Assembly: GCA_003255065.1 (NCBI GenBank)
Contig: QAOA01006013.1
Coordinates: 897,551 to 961,550, forward strand
From: Cercis canadensis
Lineage: Eukaryota > Streptophyta > Magnoliopsida > Fabales > Fabaceae
Reading direction: 5' to 3'
DNA length: 64,000 nt
Shown here: piece by piece, positions 43,211 to 51,986 of the stretch
How positions within the stretch are numbered: position 1 is the stretch's first letter
How the letters are laid out: the number at the start of each line of letters is the position of its first letter
The notes under the pieces: model-generated
Told to the model about the DNA's origin: nothing
The model's input: the letters and a program-made list of their open reading frames with translations, nothing else
The model's database searches: none
Translations under genes and position numbers: made by a program

Positions 43211-43580
43211 GAGTAAAACCCCTTTTTAGTCCCTGAATTATTCAGTGATTGACAAGTTAGTCCTCTAAAAATGTTCGCTGACAATTTCGTCCTCGAATTA
43301 TGGTTCCGTACGACAAATTAGTCATCGAATTATATTCGCTGACAATTTAGTCCTCGAATTATGGTTTCATACGACAAATTAGTCATCGAATTAATCCTCA
43401 ACTGAGGACTAATTTGTCGTACGGAACCATAATTCGAGGACTAAATTGTCAGCGAAAATTTTTCGATGACTAATTTGTCGTACAGAACCATAATTTGAGG
43501 ACGAAATTGTCAGTGAACATTTTTTGGGGACTAACTTGTCCATCGTTGAATTTTTCAGGGACCAAAAAGGAGTTTTACTC
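43211..43580. repeat. 370-bp near-perfect hairpin MITE in the WIYLD gene promoter
   Basis: The ends GAGTAAAACCCCTTTTTAGT and the inverse of GGAGTTTTACTC mark terminal inverted repeats that continue almost to the centre near 43400, so the whole element can fold into one stem of about 180 bp. Each arm contains two tandem units built on GACAATTT(A/C)GTCCTCGAATTATGG and TACGACAAATTAGTCATCGAA-type words. No target duplication could be assigned with confidence. It ends 180 bp before the WIYLD ATG. A degenerate relative lies at 2878-3115. Confidence 0.8.
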
Positions 43581-43760
43581 AATTCTTTTTAACTTTCATA
43601 TTTAATACGAAGTAACACTCCCTGACTTTAAATCAACCTTCATAAAACTGTGCTCTGAGCCTCATGAATCTTTCTTCTATCATTTTTAGTTTTTACAATC
43701 CCTATACGTAGTAGTCGACACTATTGGGATTGGCTGCAGCAGCAGCAACAAGTAAGCGCG

Positions 43761-46700
43761 ATGGCTCCAAAAGGACGTCCGAGAAAGGTTTCATCCTTCA
43801 TTCTCACTTTTTTTCTTCTTTTCTCTTTCATCTTCCATCACTACAATAGAAACTTATCGAGCTGTTTCCTTGCAATTTTTTAATATTATTTGTTGAAACC
43901 ACCTCGCTCTTAATTATTTGGATTCGAGCTAGCTATTTTTCTGAGTTATCTCTCCGTGTTCTAATTGCAGAGGGGCCACACTCGAATGGACGCGGCACTT
44001 GACGCTATGCATCCTTACGGATTCCCTGCGAAACTCGTTAGGCAAACGGTTAACGAACTATTACCTATTACGTGTGGGTTTGTTTTCACTCTAGCTTACA
44101 AGTGTATTCTAGAAGCAAATATGTTTAATGGTTTTCTATTTTGTACCAAATTTCATGTAGGTTCTGCTTTAGGTTTATGGTGGCAACCAGGGTTGGGTCT
44201 TTATTGAAGAAGCAGCTTACACGCTTCTCATTGAAACCCTTCTCGAGAAACAAATGTTGCTTCTCAAGAGAAGGTAATTTCCTAGTGACGTTTACTTTGT
44301 TTAGCGTCAGATGCTTCATTTTTCCGTGATTGAACAAGGATAAAAGCTGCTTCCTTTTTCTGCGATTGAACAAGGATATAAGCTGTGTGTGATTTGATGG
44401 TTCTAATTCCAAAATCGTTAATGGAATATTGCTGTGCTTGTCTGTTACTTATCCATCAAGCAAATGACTGAAAGAAGCACATATATATATGCTTGACAAT
44501 ATCTGTTTGTACTTTCATGTCTAGTGCACCACTACTTAGTATGTTTGGTTTGCTTTTGCAAGTAGAAAAGCTAAATTGGTAAACGTTTGCGACTGTGCCA
44601 TACCTTACTTATATCATAATGATCTAAATTATTAGAATTGGGCAGTAACAACTTATTTGGATGGATGAATGGGTATATAAAATTGAGAAGCAGATAATAA
44701 TAATCATTAGGAGAATGGAAAGAAAAGGATCAACCGATGTATATTCGTTTGAGAACACAATGAAATTAGAAATAGAAAGAAAATGTATTTGCAAAATTTA
44801 TTTATCATTATAATTTTTTTTTACTCTGTTTGATTTTATTGTGGGTAAGAAGAATTGGAAGTTTATAAATTCCTGTAACACTTTCTCGTCCTTTTCTCTT
44901 TATGCCCCTTTTAGAGAGAATAAGTTAAAGAAAAATTGTATTGTCCTAAAGAGAAACCCTAATAATTAAGCATGAGGTATCTTGTTCTAGAGAGACAATA
45001 AAATATATGGACAAAAAAATGTACTTAAGAAACATACCATTTCCTTGTTTTCCTTTCTTCCATTATTATAGTATATATCTAAATAAGTAATTAATCTAAT
45101 GGTTCTTTCCTTTAGGTGACGTTTGATATCAGGAAAGTTTTAAGATTCTTGAGAAAGTAAGATGGGAATAAAAGTTTCTCATGTTTAGTGCAAGAGTTAC
45201 AAAATTATTCTTGAGAATAAAAGATACCCGAAAATGAAATGTGTACACAAAATGGGAAAAAAACTTACCCACCTCTTGAGGTGGGAATCCAACTTTCCTG
45301 CGAATGGAGGTGCCAAAGCTAAGCGTTGGGTTTGCAGCGCCCAGCGCCGGGCCTCCGGTTTTCTCACTTCTTCTTTCATCTAAAACCTGGCACAGTCGAT
45401 TGGTCGAAAGCAGCGAGTCCTTGATGCTCTGCTTCCTTCTTGACCATATCTATTCAGCAACCATCGAGATTGTTCCTTATTTCACCGATAGTTTCGAAAA
45501 TTCTAGCCGAATCAATTACGATACTGGTCATGAGACTAATTTTGCTGCCTGGCTATATTGCCTCGCGAGATTGGGGCTTATAAAAGAGGAAGATTACCAA
45601 GCTTCGGTGGCCAGAATCTTTGTCAAGTATCTAGAACTGATGAGAAAGTTACAGTTGGTTTATTCCTTGGAGCCTGCAGGATCTGGAGTTTAGGGTCTCG
45701 ATGACTACCACTTTCTTCCGTTTATATTTGGGGCATCCCAGTTGATCGACCACAAGTATATGAAGCCCAAGTCGATTCATAATGAGGATATACTGGATTG
45801 ATTTTGTCTCTTCATTCAGGTGTTGAAGATCAAATAAAAGATTGGTAATCTCTTCCATTCAGCCTTGATCACGTCAACTTCTTGAAATAACAGAGACAGG
45901 TTCTGGTCTTCTATGGGGTTGAGTTGCCCTGCTTCAATGTCAAGATCGGCTTCAAGGTCCTTTTGAGCTTGTTTCTTCAGTTCAACATAACTTCAGAACG
46001 AATTCATCATCAAATCATTCATCTTTGCAGAATTTTACAAAACACGCACCTGGAAAGAAACAAAACCCAGAACAAATTTCATGAAACCGGAAAAAGGAAA
46101 GAACCGCTAATAGATACCACTAGAAATTCGAAATAGTTGGGGGTTAGTGAGAAGAAGCCTTCTCTTGGGTGCTAATGATCGATCATTTCACTGTTATGGT
46201 GTGTGCGTTGATATTTTTTAGAAAGTGCTTGGCTTATGAATAATTCAATGAAGGGCAAAAAAAAATCTTCGAAGCAGTTTTGAAAGGGGTCGCTTTGCTA
46301 TGAGTGTGGCTAGAAGCCCAAGTCGATTCATAATGAGGATATATTGGATAATTTCTCGAATGAGTATCTCTACCTTGCCTGCATTGCTTTTGTGAAGAAA
46401 GTGAAGAAAGGTTTGTTTGCGGAGCATTCACCGATGTTGGATGATATTAGTGGGAGAGAGAGGGTTAACCAAACATTTTCAAGAAAGTTAAGTGATAACC
46501 AAACATGAAAATATCCACTTTCTTAGTAATCTCATTTTTGGAAATCCTATTCTCAAAAAAGTAAAGATTCCCAAGCAAATAGATAGCTGAAGATACCAAA
46601 TACCATCTTAATTTTAATGTTTCATTAGACTTGCTTGAATCCATCCAAATGAGTTATATATCTCTGCCTTTTTTTTTTTTGTGTGTGTGTTTACGTGACA

Positions 46701-47381
46701 TGTGCTGTGGAATTGAGTAAAAAACTGAACTAAATAGCTTTTATGAAAAAGTATCACCTCACAAAAATTTACTCTATATGCTGTATGGCTAAGACAGCTT
46801 GTTTATTGAATCCTTTGTGAATGAATTTAAAATGCGCCATAGGGCTTTAGGTAAACCAGATGAAGAATTAATCCTACTTTCGCTGTGAGATGGGGAAAAA
46901 GGGGTGTCTAAAAAATGCCAGATGTACTGGGAAATCTTGAGCAAGCTCTGTTTCTTAGAAATTAAAATGGAGGACCCAACAGTCACTTTGATTGTGTCCC
47001 CTTCTAAATCACTATAAAGTAATTTGTAATGCCTTGTGTTTCTCGTAGCAAAGCTACTTATTTCTTACTTAGCATATGATGCTTCTTCATAAGGTCCTGT
47101 TAATTTGTGGATTCTATTCTGCCCCCTTCCCCCAACTCAACCTACGAGCTGGGACTTTTAGAATGAAGTTTTAACTAAGCAAAGAGTAGGGGGAGTGGGG
47201 AGAATCTGCCCAATCACAGTTTCCTCATACAAAGTCTCCACAGCGCTTGGAGAGCTTTTGTCACCGAAAGCGTAGACCTTGCTATGGCTGGATTTCTAGT
47301 GATGACGAAGAGGACGTAGTTCATCTTCCTCCAGTTTTATTACCTAAAGAATTAGCTATGTTAATTGATGGGACCAATTAG
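43761..47381 (+). CDS. WIYLD-domain protein gene (partial model; intron interrupted by composite insertion)
   Basis: WIYLD domains are short (~60 aa) modules found at the N-terminus of SUVR-type histone methyltransferases, where they bind ubiquitin, and in small plant proteins. Exon 1 (43761-43787) encodes MAPKGRPRK. Exon 2 starts at 43971 with [20 protein letters not shown] then [12 protein letters not shown]. Exon 3 (44173-44273) encodes [20 protein letters not shown] then [13 protein letters not shown]. The last exon (47220-47381) encodes [20 protein letters not shown] then [20 protein letters not shown] and stops after MLIDGTN. Two joins are unclear. Exon 2 has no donor exactly after LLP: the best phase-preserving one, after TTT at about 44079, would add five residues. 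Exon 3 ends in phase 2 while the last exon starts in phase 0, so an intermediate exon is missing from my model or the gene is damaged. The last intron holds PTPA and syntaxin fragments, and the last exon is present again at 49568-49729. Confidence 0.7.
45304..45800 (+). pseudogene. PP2A activator (PTPA) fragment A, copy 1
   Basis: From [16 protein letters not shown] onward, this translates to the centre of phosphotyrosyl phosphatase activator, the peptidyl-prolyl isomerase that activates PP2[49 protein letters not shown], then (other side of a lesion) [20 protein letters not shown] and [11 protein letters not shown]. About 140 codons are contiguous with no intron, which suggests a processed or spliced source. 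Lesions: the SHGVWG loop has lost a His codon and its Trp codon is TAG (near 45694). The first ~27 residues before TWHSR do not look like PTPA. Flanks are non-homologous, so it is an inserted, dead fragment. Confidence 0.85.
45799..46022 (-). pseudogene. Syntaxin (KNOLLE/SYP11-SYP12-type) N-terminal fragment, copy 1
   Basis: Read leftwards from an ATG at 46022, it encodes a Qa-SNARE start of the plant plasma-membrane/cytokinesis group, [24 protein letters not shown]. Further on come an acidic DLDIEAG-like stretch and [20 protein letters not shown], the first part of the Habc region. One T is missing relative to copy 2 near 45861 (TCCATTCAGCC against TCCATTTCAGCC), which breaks the frame. The DNA to its right, up to 46313, may be the leader of the source gene. 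No SNARE motif or membrane anchor is present. Confidence 0.75.
46314..46454 (+). pseudogene. PTPA fragment B, copy 1
   Basis: It restarts the PTPA sequence with [20 protein letters not shown], then [20 protein letters not shown] and LDDISG, after which similarity to PTPA ends. The first 36 bp repeat the end of fragment A (45763-45798 against 46314-46349, one mismatch). The PTPA frame was therefore split by the syntaxin piece, with 36 bp of duplication on either side. Confidence 0.85.
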
Positions 47382-47520
47382 CGAATTAAATGCAAAATAG
47401 GGAAGGGAAAGATGCCTAGCCGTTGGTTACGTATCCTCTCAGCTTATTCTCTCATATCCTTATATCTAATTAATTGAGAGTTATTTTCTTAAAAGTGTGC
47501 TTATCAAGGCTTTGTGTACT

Positions 47521-47867
47521 NNNNNNNNNNNNNNNNNNNNNNNNNNNNNNNNNNNNNNNNNNNNNNNNNNNNNNNNNNNNNNNNNNNNNNNNNNNNNNNN
47601 NNNNNNNNNNNNNNNNNNNNNNNNNNNNNNNNNNNNNNNNNNNNNNNNNNNNNNNNNNNNNNNNNNNNNNNNNNNNNNNNNNNNNNNNNNNNNNNNNNNN
47701 NNNNNNNNNNNNNNNNNNNNNNNNNNNNNNNNNNNNNNNNNNNNNNNNNNNNNNNNNNNNNNNNNNNNNNNNNNNNNNNNNNNNNNNNNNNNNNNNNNNN
47801 NNNNNNNNNNNNNNNNNNNNNNNNNNNNNNNNNNNNNNNNNNNNNNNNNNNNNNNNNNNNNNNNNNN
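47521..47867. other. 347-base sequence gap (N)
   Basis: Estimated-size gap. The 2.0 kb before it (45522-47520) and the 2.0 kb after it (47868-49868) are near-identical. The gap begins inside a unit that is tandemly repeated at 49783-49979. Confidence 0.99.
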
Positions 47868-48146
47868 TACTGGTCATGAGACTAATTTTGCTGCCTGGCT
47901 ATATTGCCTCGCGAGATTGGGGCTTATAAAAGAGGAAGATTACCAAGCTTCGGTGGCCAGAATCTTTGTCAAGTATCTAGAACTGATGAGAAAGTTACAG
48001 TTGGTTTATTCCTTGGAGCCTGCAGATCACACGGAGTTTGGGGTCTCGATGACTACCACTTTCTTCCGTTTATATTTGGGGCATCCCAGTTGATCGACCA
48101 CAAGTATATGAAGCCCAAGTCGATTCATAATGAGGATATACTGGAT

Positions 48147-48371
48147 TGATTTTGTCTCTTCATTCAGGTGTTGAAGATCAAATAAGAGATTGGTAATCTC
48201 TTCCATTTCAGCCTTGATCGCATCAACTTCTTGAAATAACAGAGACAGGTTCTGGTCTTCTATGGGGTTGAGTTGCCCTGCTTCAATGTCAAGATCGGCT
48301 TCAAGGTCCTTTTGAGCTTGTTTCTTCAGTTCAACATAACTTAAGAACGAATTCGTCATCAAGTCATTCAT
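48147..48371 (-). pseudogene. Syntaxin N-terminal fragment, copy 2
   Basis: An uninterrupted frame of about 75 codons starts [20 protein letters not shown] and includes [20 protein letters not shown] and ends near HLNEETKS, matching the N-terminal Habc region of KNOLLE/SYP-type Qa-SNAREs. After that the frame runs into reverse-strand PTPA sequence. With no SNARE helix or transmembrane anchor it cannot act as a syntaxin. It is the same fragment as 45799-46022 without that copy's frameshift. Confidence 0.8.
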
Positions 48372-49567
48372 CTTTGCAGAATTTTACAAAACACCCACCT
48401 GGAAAGAAACAAAACCCAGAACAAATTTCATGAAACCGGAAAAAGGAAAGAACCGCTAATAGATACCACTAGAAATTTGAAATAGTTGTGGGTTAGTGAG
48501 AAGAAGCCTTCTCTTGGGTGCTAATGATCGATCATTTCACTCTTATGGTGTGTGCGTTGATGTTTTTTAGAAAGTGCTTGGCTTATGAATAATTCAATGA
48601 AGGGCAAAAAAAAAATCTTGGAAGCAGTTTTGAAAGGGGTCGCTTTGCTATGAGTGTGGCTAGAAGCCCAAGTTGATTCATTATGAGGATATATTGGATA
48701 ATTTCTCGAATGAGTATCTCTACCTTGCCTGCATTGCTTTTGTGAAGAAGGTGAAGAAAGGTTTGTTTGCGGAGCATTCACCGATATTGGATGATATTAG
48801 TGGGAGAGAGAGGGTTAACCAAATATTTTCAAGAAAGTTAAGTGATAACCAAATGAAAATATCCACTTTCTTAGTAATCTCATTCTTGAAAATCCTATTC
48901 CCAAAAAAGTAAAGATTCCCAAGCAAATAGATAGCTGATGATACCAAATACCATCTTAATTTTAATGTTTCATTAGACTTGCTTGAATCCATCCAAATGA
49001 GTTATATATCTCTGCCTTTTTTTTTTGTGTGTGTATGTTTACGTGACATGTGCTGTGGAATTGAGTAAAAAACTGAACTAATTAGCTTTTATGAAAAAGT
49101 ATCACCTCACAAAAATTTACTCTATATGCTGTATGGCTAAGACAGCTTGTTTATTGAATCCTTTGTGAATGAATTTAAAATGCGCCATAGGGCTTTAGGT
49201 AAACCAGATGAAGAATTAATCCTACTTTCGCTGTGAGATGGGGAAAAAGGGGTGTCTAAAAAATGCCAGATGTACTGGGAAATCTTGAGCAAGCTCTGTT
49301 TCTTAGAAATTAAAATGGAGGACCCAACAGTCACTTTGATTGTGTCCCCTTCTAAATCACTATAAAGTAATTTGTAATGCCTTGTGTTTCTCGTAGCAAA
49401 GCTACTTATTTCTTACTTAGCATATGATGCTTCTTCATAAGGTCCTGTTAATTTGTGGATTCTATTCTGCCCCCTTCCCCCAACTCAACCTACGAGCTGG
49501 GACTTTTAGAATGAAGTTTTAACTAAGCAAAGAGTAGGGGGAGTGGGGAGAATCTGCCCAATCACAG

Positions 49568-49729
49568 TTTCCTCATACAAAGTCTCCACAGCGCTTGGAG
49601 AGCTTTTGTCACCGAAAGCGTAGACCTTGCTATGGCTGGATTTCTAGTGATGACGAAGAGGACGTAGTTCATCTTCCTCCAGTTTTATTACCTAAAGAAT
49701 TAGCTATGTTAATTGATGGGACCAATTAG
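49568..49729 (+). CDS. WIYLD-protein last exon, second copy
   Basis: Identical reading to 47220-47381: acceptor TCACAG, then [33 protein letters not shown] and a stop after DGTN. If the assembly is right, a gene ending with either exon is possible. If the copies are haplotypes, only one is real. Confidence 0.6.
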   Translation, partial: FPHTKSPQRLESFCHRKRRPCYGWISSDDEEDVVHLPPVLLPKELAMLIDGTN

Positions 49730-49782
49730 CGAATTAAATGCAAAATAGGGAAGGGAAAGATGCCTAGCCGTTGGTTACGTAT

Positions 49783-49979
49783 CCTCTCAGTTTATTCTCT
49801 CATATCCTTATATCTAATTAATTGAGAGTTATTTTCTTAAAAGTGTGCTTATCAAGGCTTTGTGTACTTACTTTCTCATTCCTCTCAGTTTATTCTCTCA
49901 TATCTCTATATCTAATTAACTGAGAGTTATTTTTTTAAAAGTGTGCTTATCAAGGCTTTGTGTACTCACTTTCTCACTC
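49783..49979. repeat. 98-bp tandem repeat beyond the WIYLD last exon
   Basis: 49783-49880 and 49881-49979 both start CCTCTCAGTTTATTCTCTCA and run to TTTGTGTACT(T/C)ACTTTCTCA. Copy 1 of the 2-kb duplication stops at the N gap inside this unit, which likely explains why the assembly broke there. Confidence 0.75.
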
Positions 49980-50002
49980 CTCTTTTTTACTTTTTTTTTT
50001 TC

Positions 50003-50049
50003 CCTCACTTTTCATGGGCTTATNTTTTCCTCACTTTTCATGGGCTTAT
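50003..50049. other. Assembly join: 21-bp duplicate around single N at 50024
   Basis: CCTCACTTTTCATGGGCTTA(T) occurs at 50003-50023 and 50029-50049 on either side of N and TTTT. Confidence 0.7.
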
Positions 50050-50277
50050 TTTCTTTTTAATTTTATCTACCCGTACATTGCACAAGTATTATACTAATTA
50101 TAGATTAGTTGTGGATTTCTATGAATACAAAGACAACGATGTGGTCCAAATTTTACAACGAAATGCATTTTTATGCCCTAGTATGATCTTTCTCTATATG
50201 TCCTATCACATCTGCTGTGAGTGACAGATGATCATGATGCAGGAATGGGTATCTCTTTTTTTAAGGGCCTAAATTTA

Positions 50278-50705
50278 GGCAAAGTTACATAAATAATACA
50301 CATTGTCAAAATATTTACACAAATGGAACAGTTTTTAAATTATTTACCTAAAATTGACACTTTTAAATATTTTATTAATTTTTGAACAAAAGTTAAATGT
50401 AAAAAAAGTCAGCAATAAACACACTTTAAAGATAAAGCGTGTTCACAAGGAACACGTTTTATTTATAAAGCGTGTTCTCAAAAAATACGCTTTTAGAGGT
50501 AAAGTGTGTTCTTTGTGAACACGCTTTATAGATAAAACATGTTTTCAAGGAACACGCTTTATCTCTAAAGTGTGTTCACTGCCTAGCTTTTTTCATATTT
50601 ACTTTCGTTAAAATATTCAAAAGTGCTCATTTTAGGTAAATAATTTGGAAACTACCCCATTTGTGTAAATAGTTTGACAATGTGTATTATTTGTGTAACT
50701 TTACC
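50278..50705. mobile_element. Mutator-like MITE 1 (428 bp)
   Basis: The left terminus GGCAAAGTTACATAAATAAT and the inverse of the right terminus (GGTAAAGTTACACAAATAAT) start inverted repeats of about 100 bp. The flanking 9-mers CTAAATTTA (50269-50277) and CTAAACTTA (50706-50714) differ at one position; a 9-bp duplication is the Mutator signature. The interior consists of repeated and inverted AACACGCTTTAT/ATAAAGCGTGTT words. No protein is encoded. Confidence 0.75.
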
Positions 50706-50843
50706 CTAAACTTATCCTTCATATATATGAGTATATCCTATATTGCTGATAATTTCTGACTTAGTTCAATATTAAGGTTCTTAGCACTCATATATATTCG
50801 GACTCATATATACCTATTTTTGTAGAGTAAAATATAAAATGAT

Positions 50844-51273
50844 GGCAATTTGACCAAAATAGTACACTTACACTAACTAATTATATAAAATTGGTTTTTT
50901 TCAAAGTATTTATCAAGAAGTGACAGTTTTAAATTTTTTAATATTTTTTCGACTAGTATAAAACACGTTTTACCTCTTTAAAACGAGTTCAAACTAAACA
51001 CACTTTATACATAATGCGTGTCTGCCTTTGACTGAAATATGGCCTAAAAAATTGTGAATGGAACACGCTTTATGTATAAAGTGTGTTCCTTTGAAACACG
51101 CTTTATACATAGAGTGTATTCCTTTGAGAAACGCTCTATGTATAAAGCATGTTCTTCATTAATCAAAAAATTATTAAACAATTTAAAACTGTCTCTTCTA
51201 GGTAAATACTTTGAATAATACCCATTTTATGTAATTACTTTATCTAATTGTGTTATCCTGGTCAAATTGCCCC
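50844..51273. mobile_element. Mutator-like MITE 2 (430 bp)
   Basis: Termini GGCAATTTGACCA and its inverse begin inverted repeats of about 100 bp that include AAAGTATTTA(T/C)C and GACAGTTTTAAATT. A perfect 8-bp direct repeat AAAATGAT (50836-50843 and 51274-51281), possibly 9 bp with one mismatch, flanks it. The centre again carries AACACGCTTTAT and its inverse, as in MITE 1, so the two are relatives inserted 138 bp apart. Confidence 0.7.
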
Positions 51274-51281
51274 AAAATGAT

Positions 51282-51986
51282 CTTTTTAAACTCTGATAAT
51301 TTTTACACATATAATTTTTAGTTTCAACCTTTCTTTCCCCGAAAATTTCAACCACATTTATAGAATTTAATACTAAGATACAAACAGAGTAATTATATTT
51401 ATTTTATGTATAATTTACAATAAAGATTATATTACCCAAATAATGGTGAGAACCTCCAATTAATGCAACTATACAAATAAATTACAATATATTAAGTAAT
51501 TAAGCAATAGATATTGTGTTTGAATCTTTACAATATATTTTTTTGGTTATATGACAGCATAAAAATTAAAACCCCTAATAATTTACAAATTACTCAAATT
51601 TTTTATTATTATACAAAGCTTAATAACTTAACTTTTACAATATCTATGCCATAATACCAAAAAAGAAAATAAATTGTTGAGCCTATATACCTTCATCTAC
51701 ACGTAAAAAAGAAAAAAAATTGTTACACACTCTTCATTAATATTTTTGCAATTTTTACTTTCTTTTATTTTTTTGTATCTAATTTTCTTAAGATGGAATT
51801 ATGGAAAGCAACGACTTGACGTTTCGTGCTTGTCGGCTAAAGAAAACGGCAACAAAAAACAGCTTTATTTATTTTTATTTTTTTTGTTAAGAGCATTAAT
51901 AACCCTTTTTGTTTGTCGGTTTATTTCTTAGTTCTTAGTTCTTACTGCTTACACGAGACGCTGAAGGTGCTTAAGAGTTAAGAGAG
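51282..51986. other. AT-rich intergenic DNA and TSR2 promoter region
   Basis: No repeat or gene recognised. The last ~100 bp before the TSR2 start must contain its leader; no clear TATA box is assigned. Confidence 0.55.

Larger units (their letters stand above)
47868..49868. repeat. Second copy of 45522-47520 (PTPA, syntaxin and WIYLD last exon)
   Basis: It contains the same ordered parts as copy 1: PTPA fragment A (from 47868; one-base deletion in the SHGVWG region near 48027), the syntaxin fragment (48371-48147, minus strand, frame open), PTPA fragment B (48664-48804), a stretch of unrecognised DNA, and the WIYLD last exon (49568-49729). Differences from copy 1 are on the order of 1-2%, with different frame-breaking lesions. 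It may be a true tandem duplication or the other haplotype placed in series. Confidence 0.8.

Noticed and set aside
46789-46986. 65-aa minus-strand frame repeated at 49137-49334
   Set aside because: It is present twice only because of the 2-kb duplication. The plus-strand reading has codon-like stretches ([20 protein letters not shown]) but also stops, and I could not identify a source gene.
47470-48093. Long open frames running through the N block (up to 198 aa)
   Set aside because: They are open only because N codons are not stops. The real content is the PTPA fragment on the right side.
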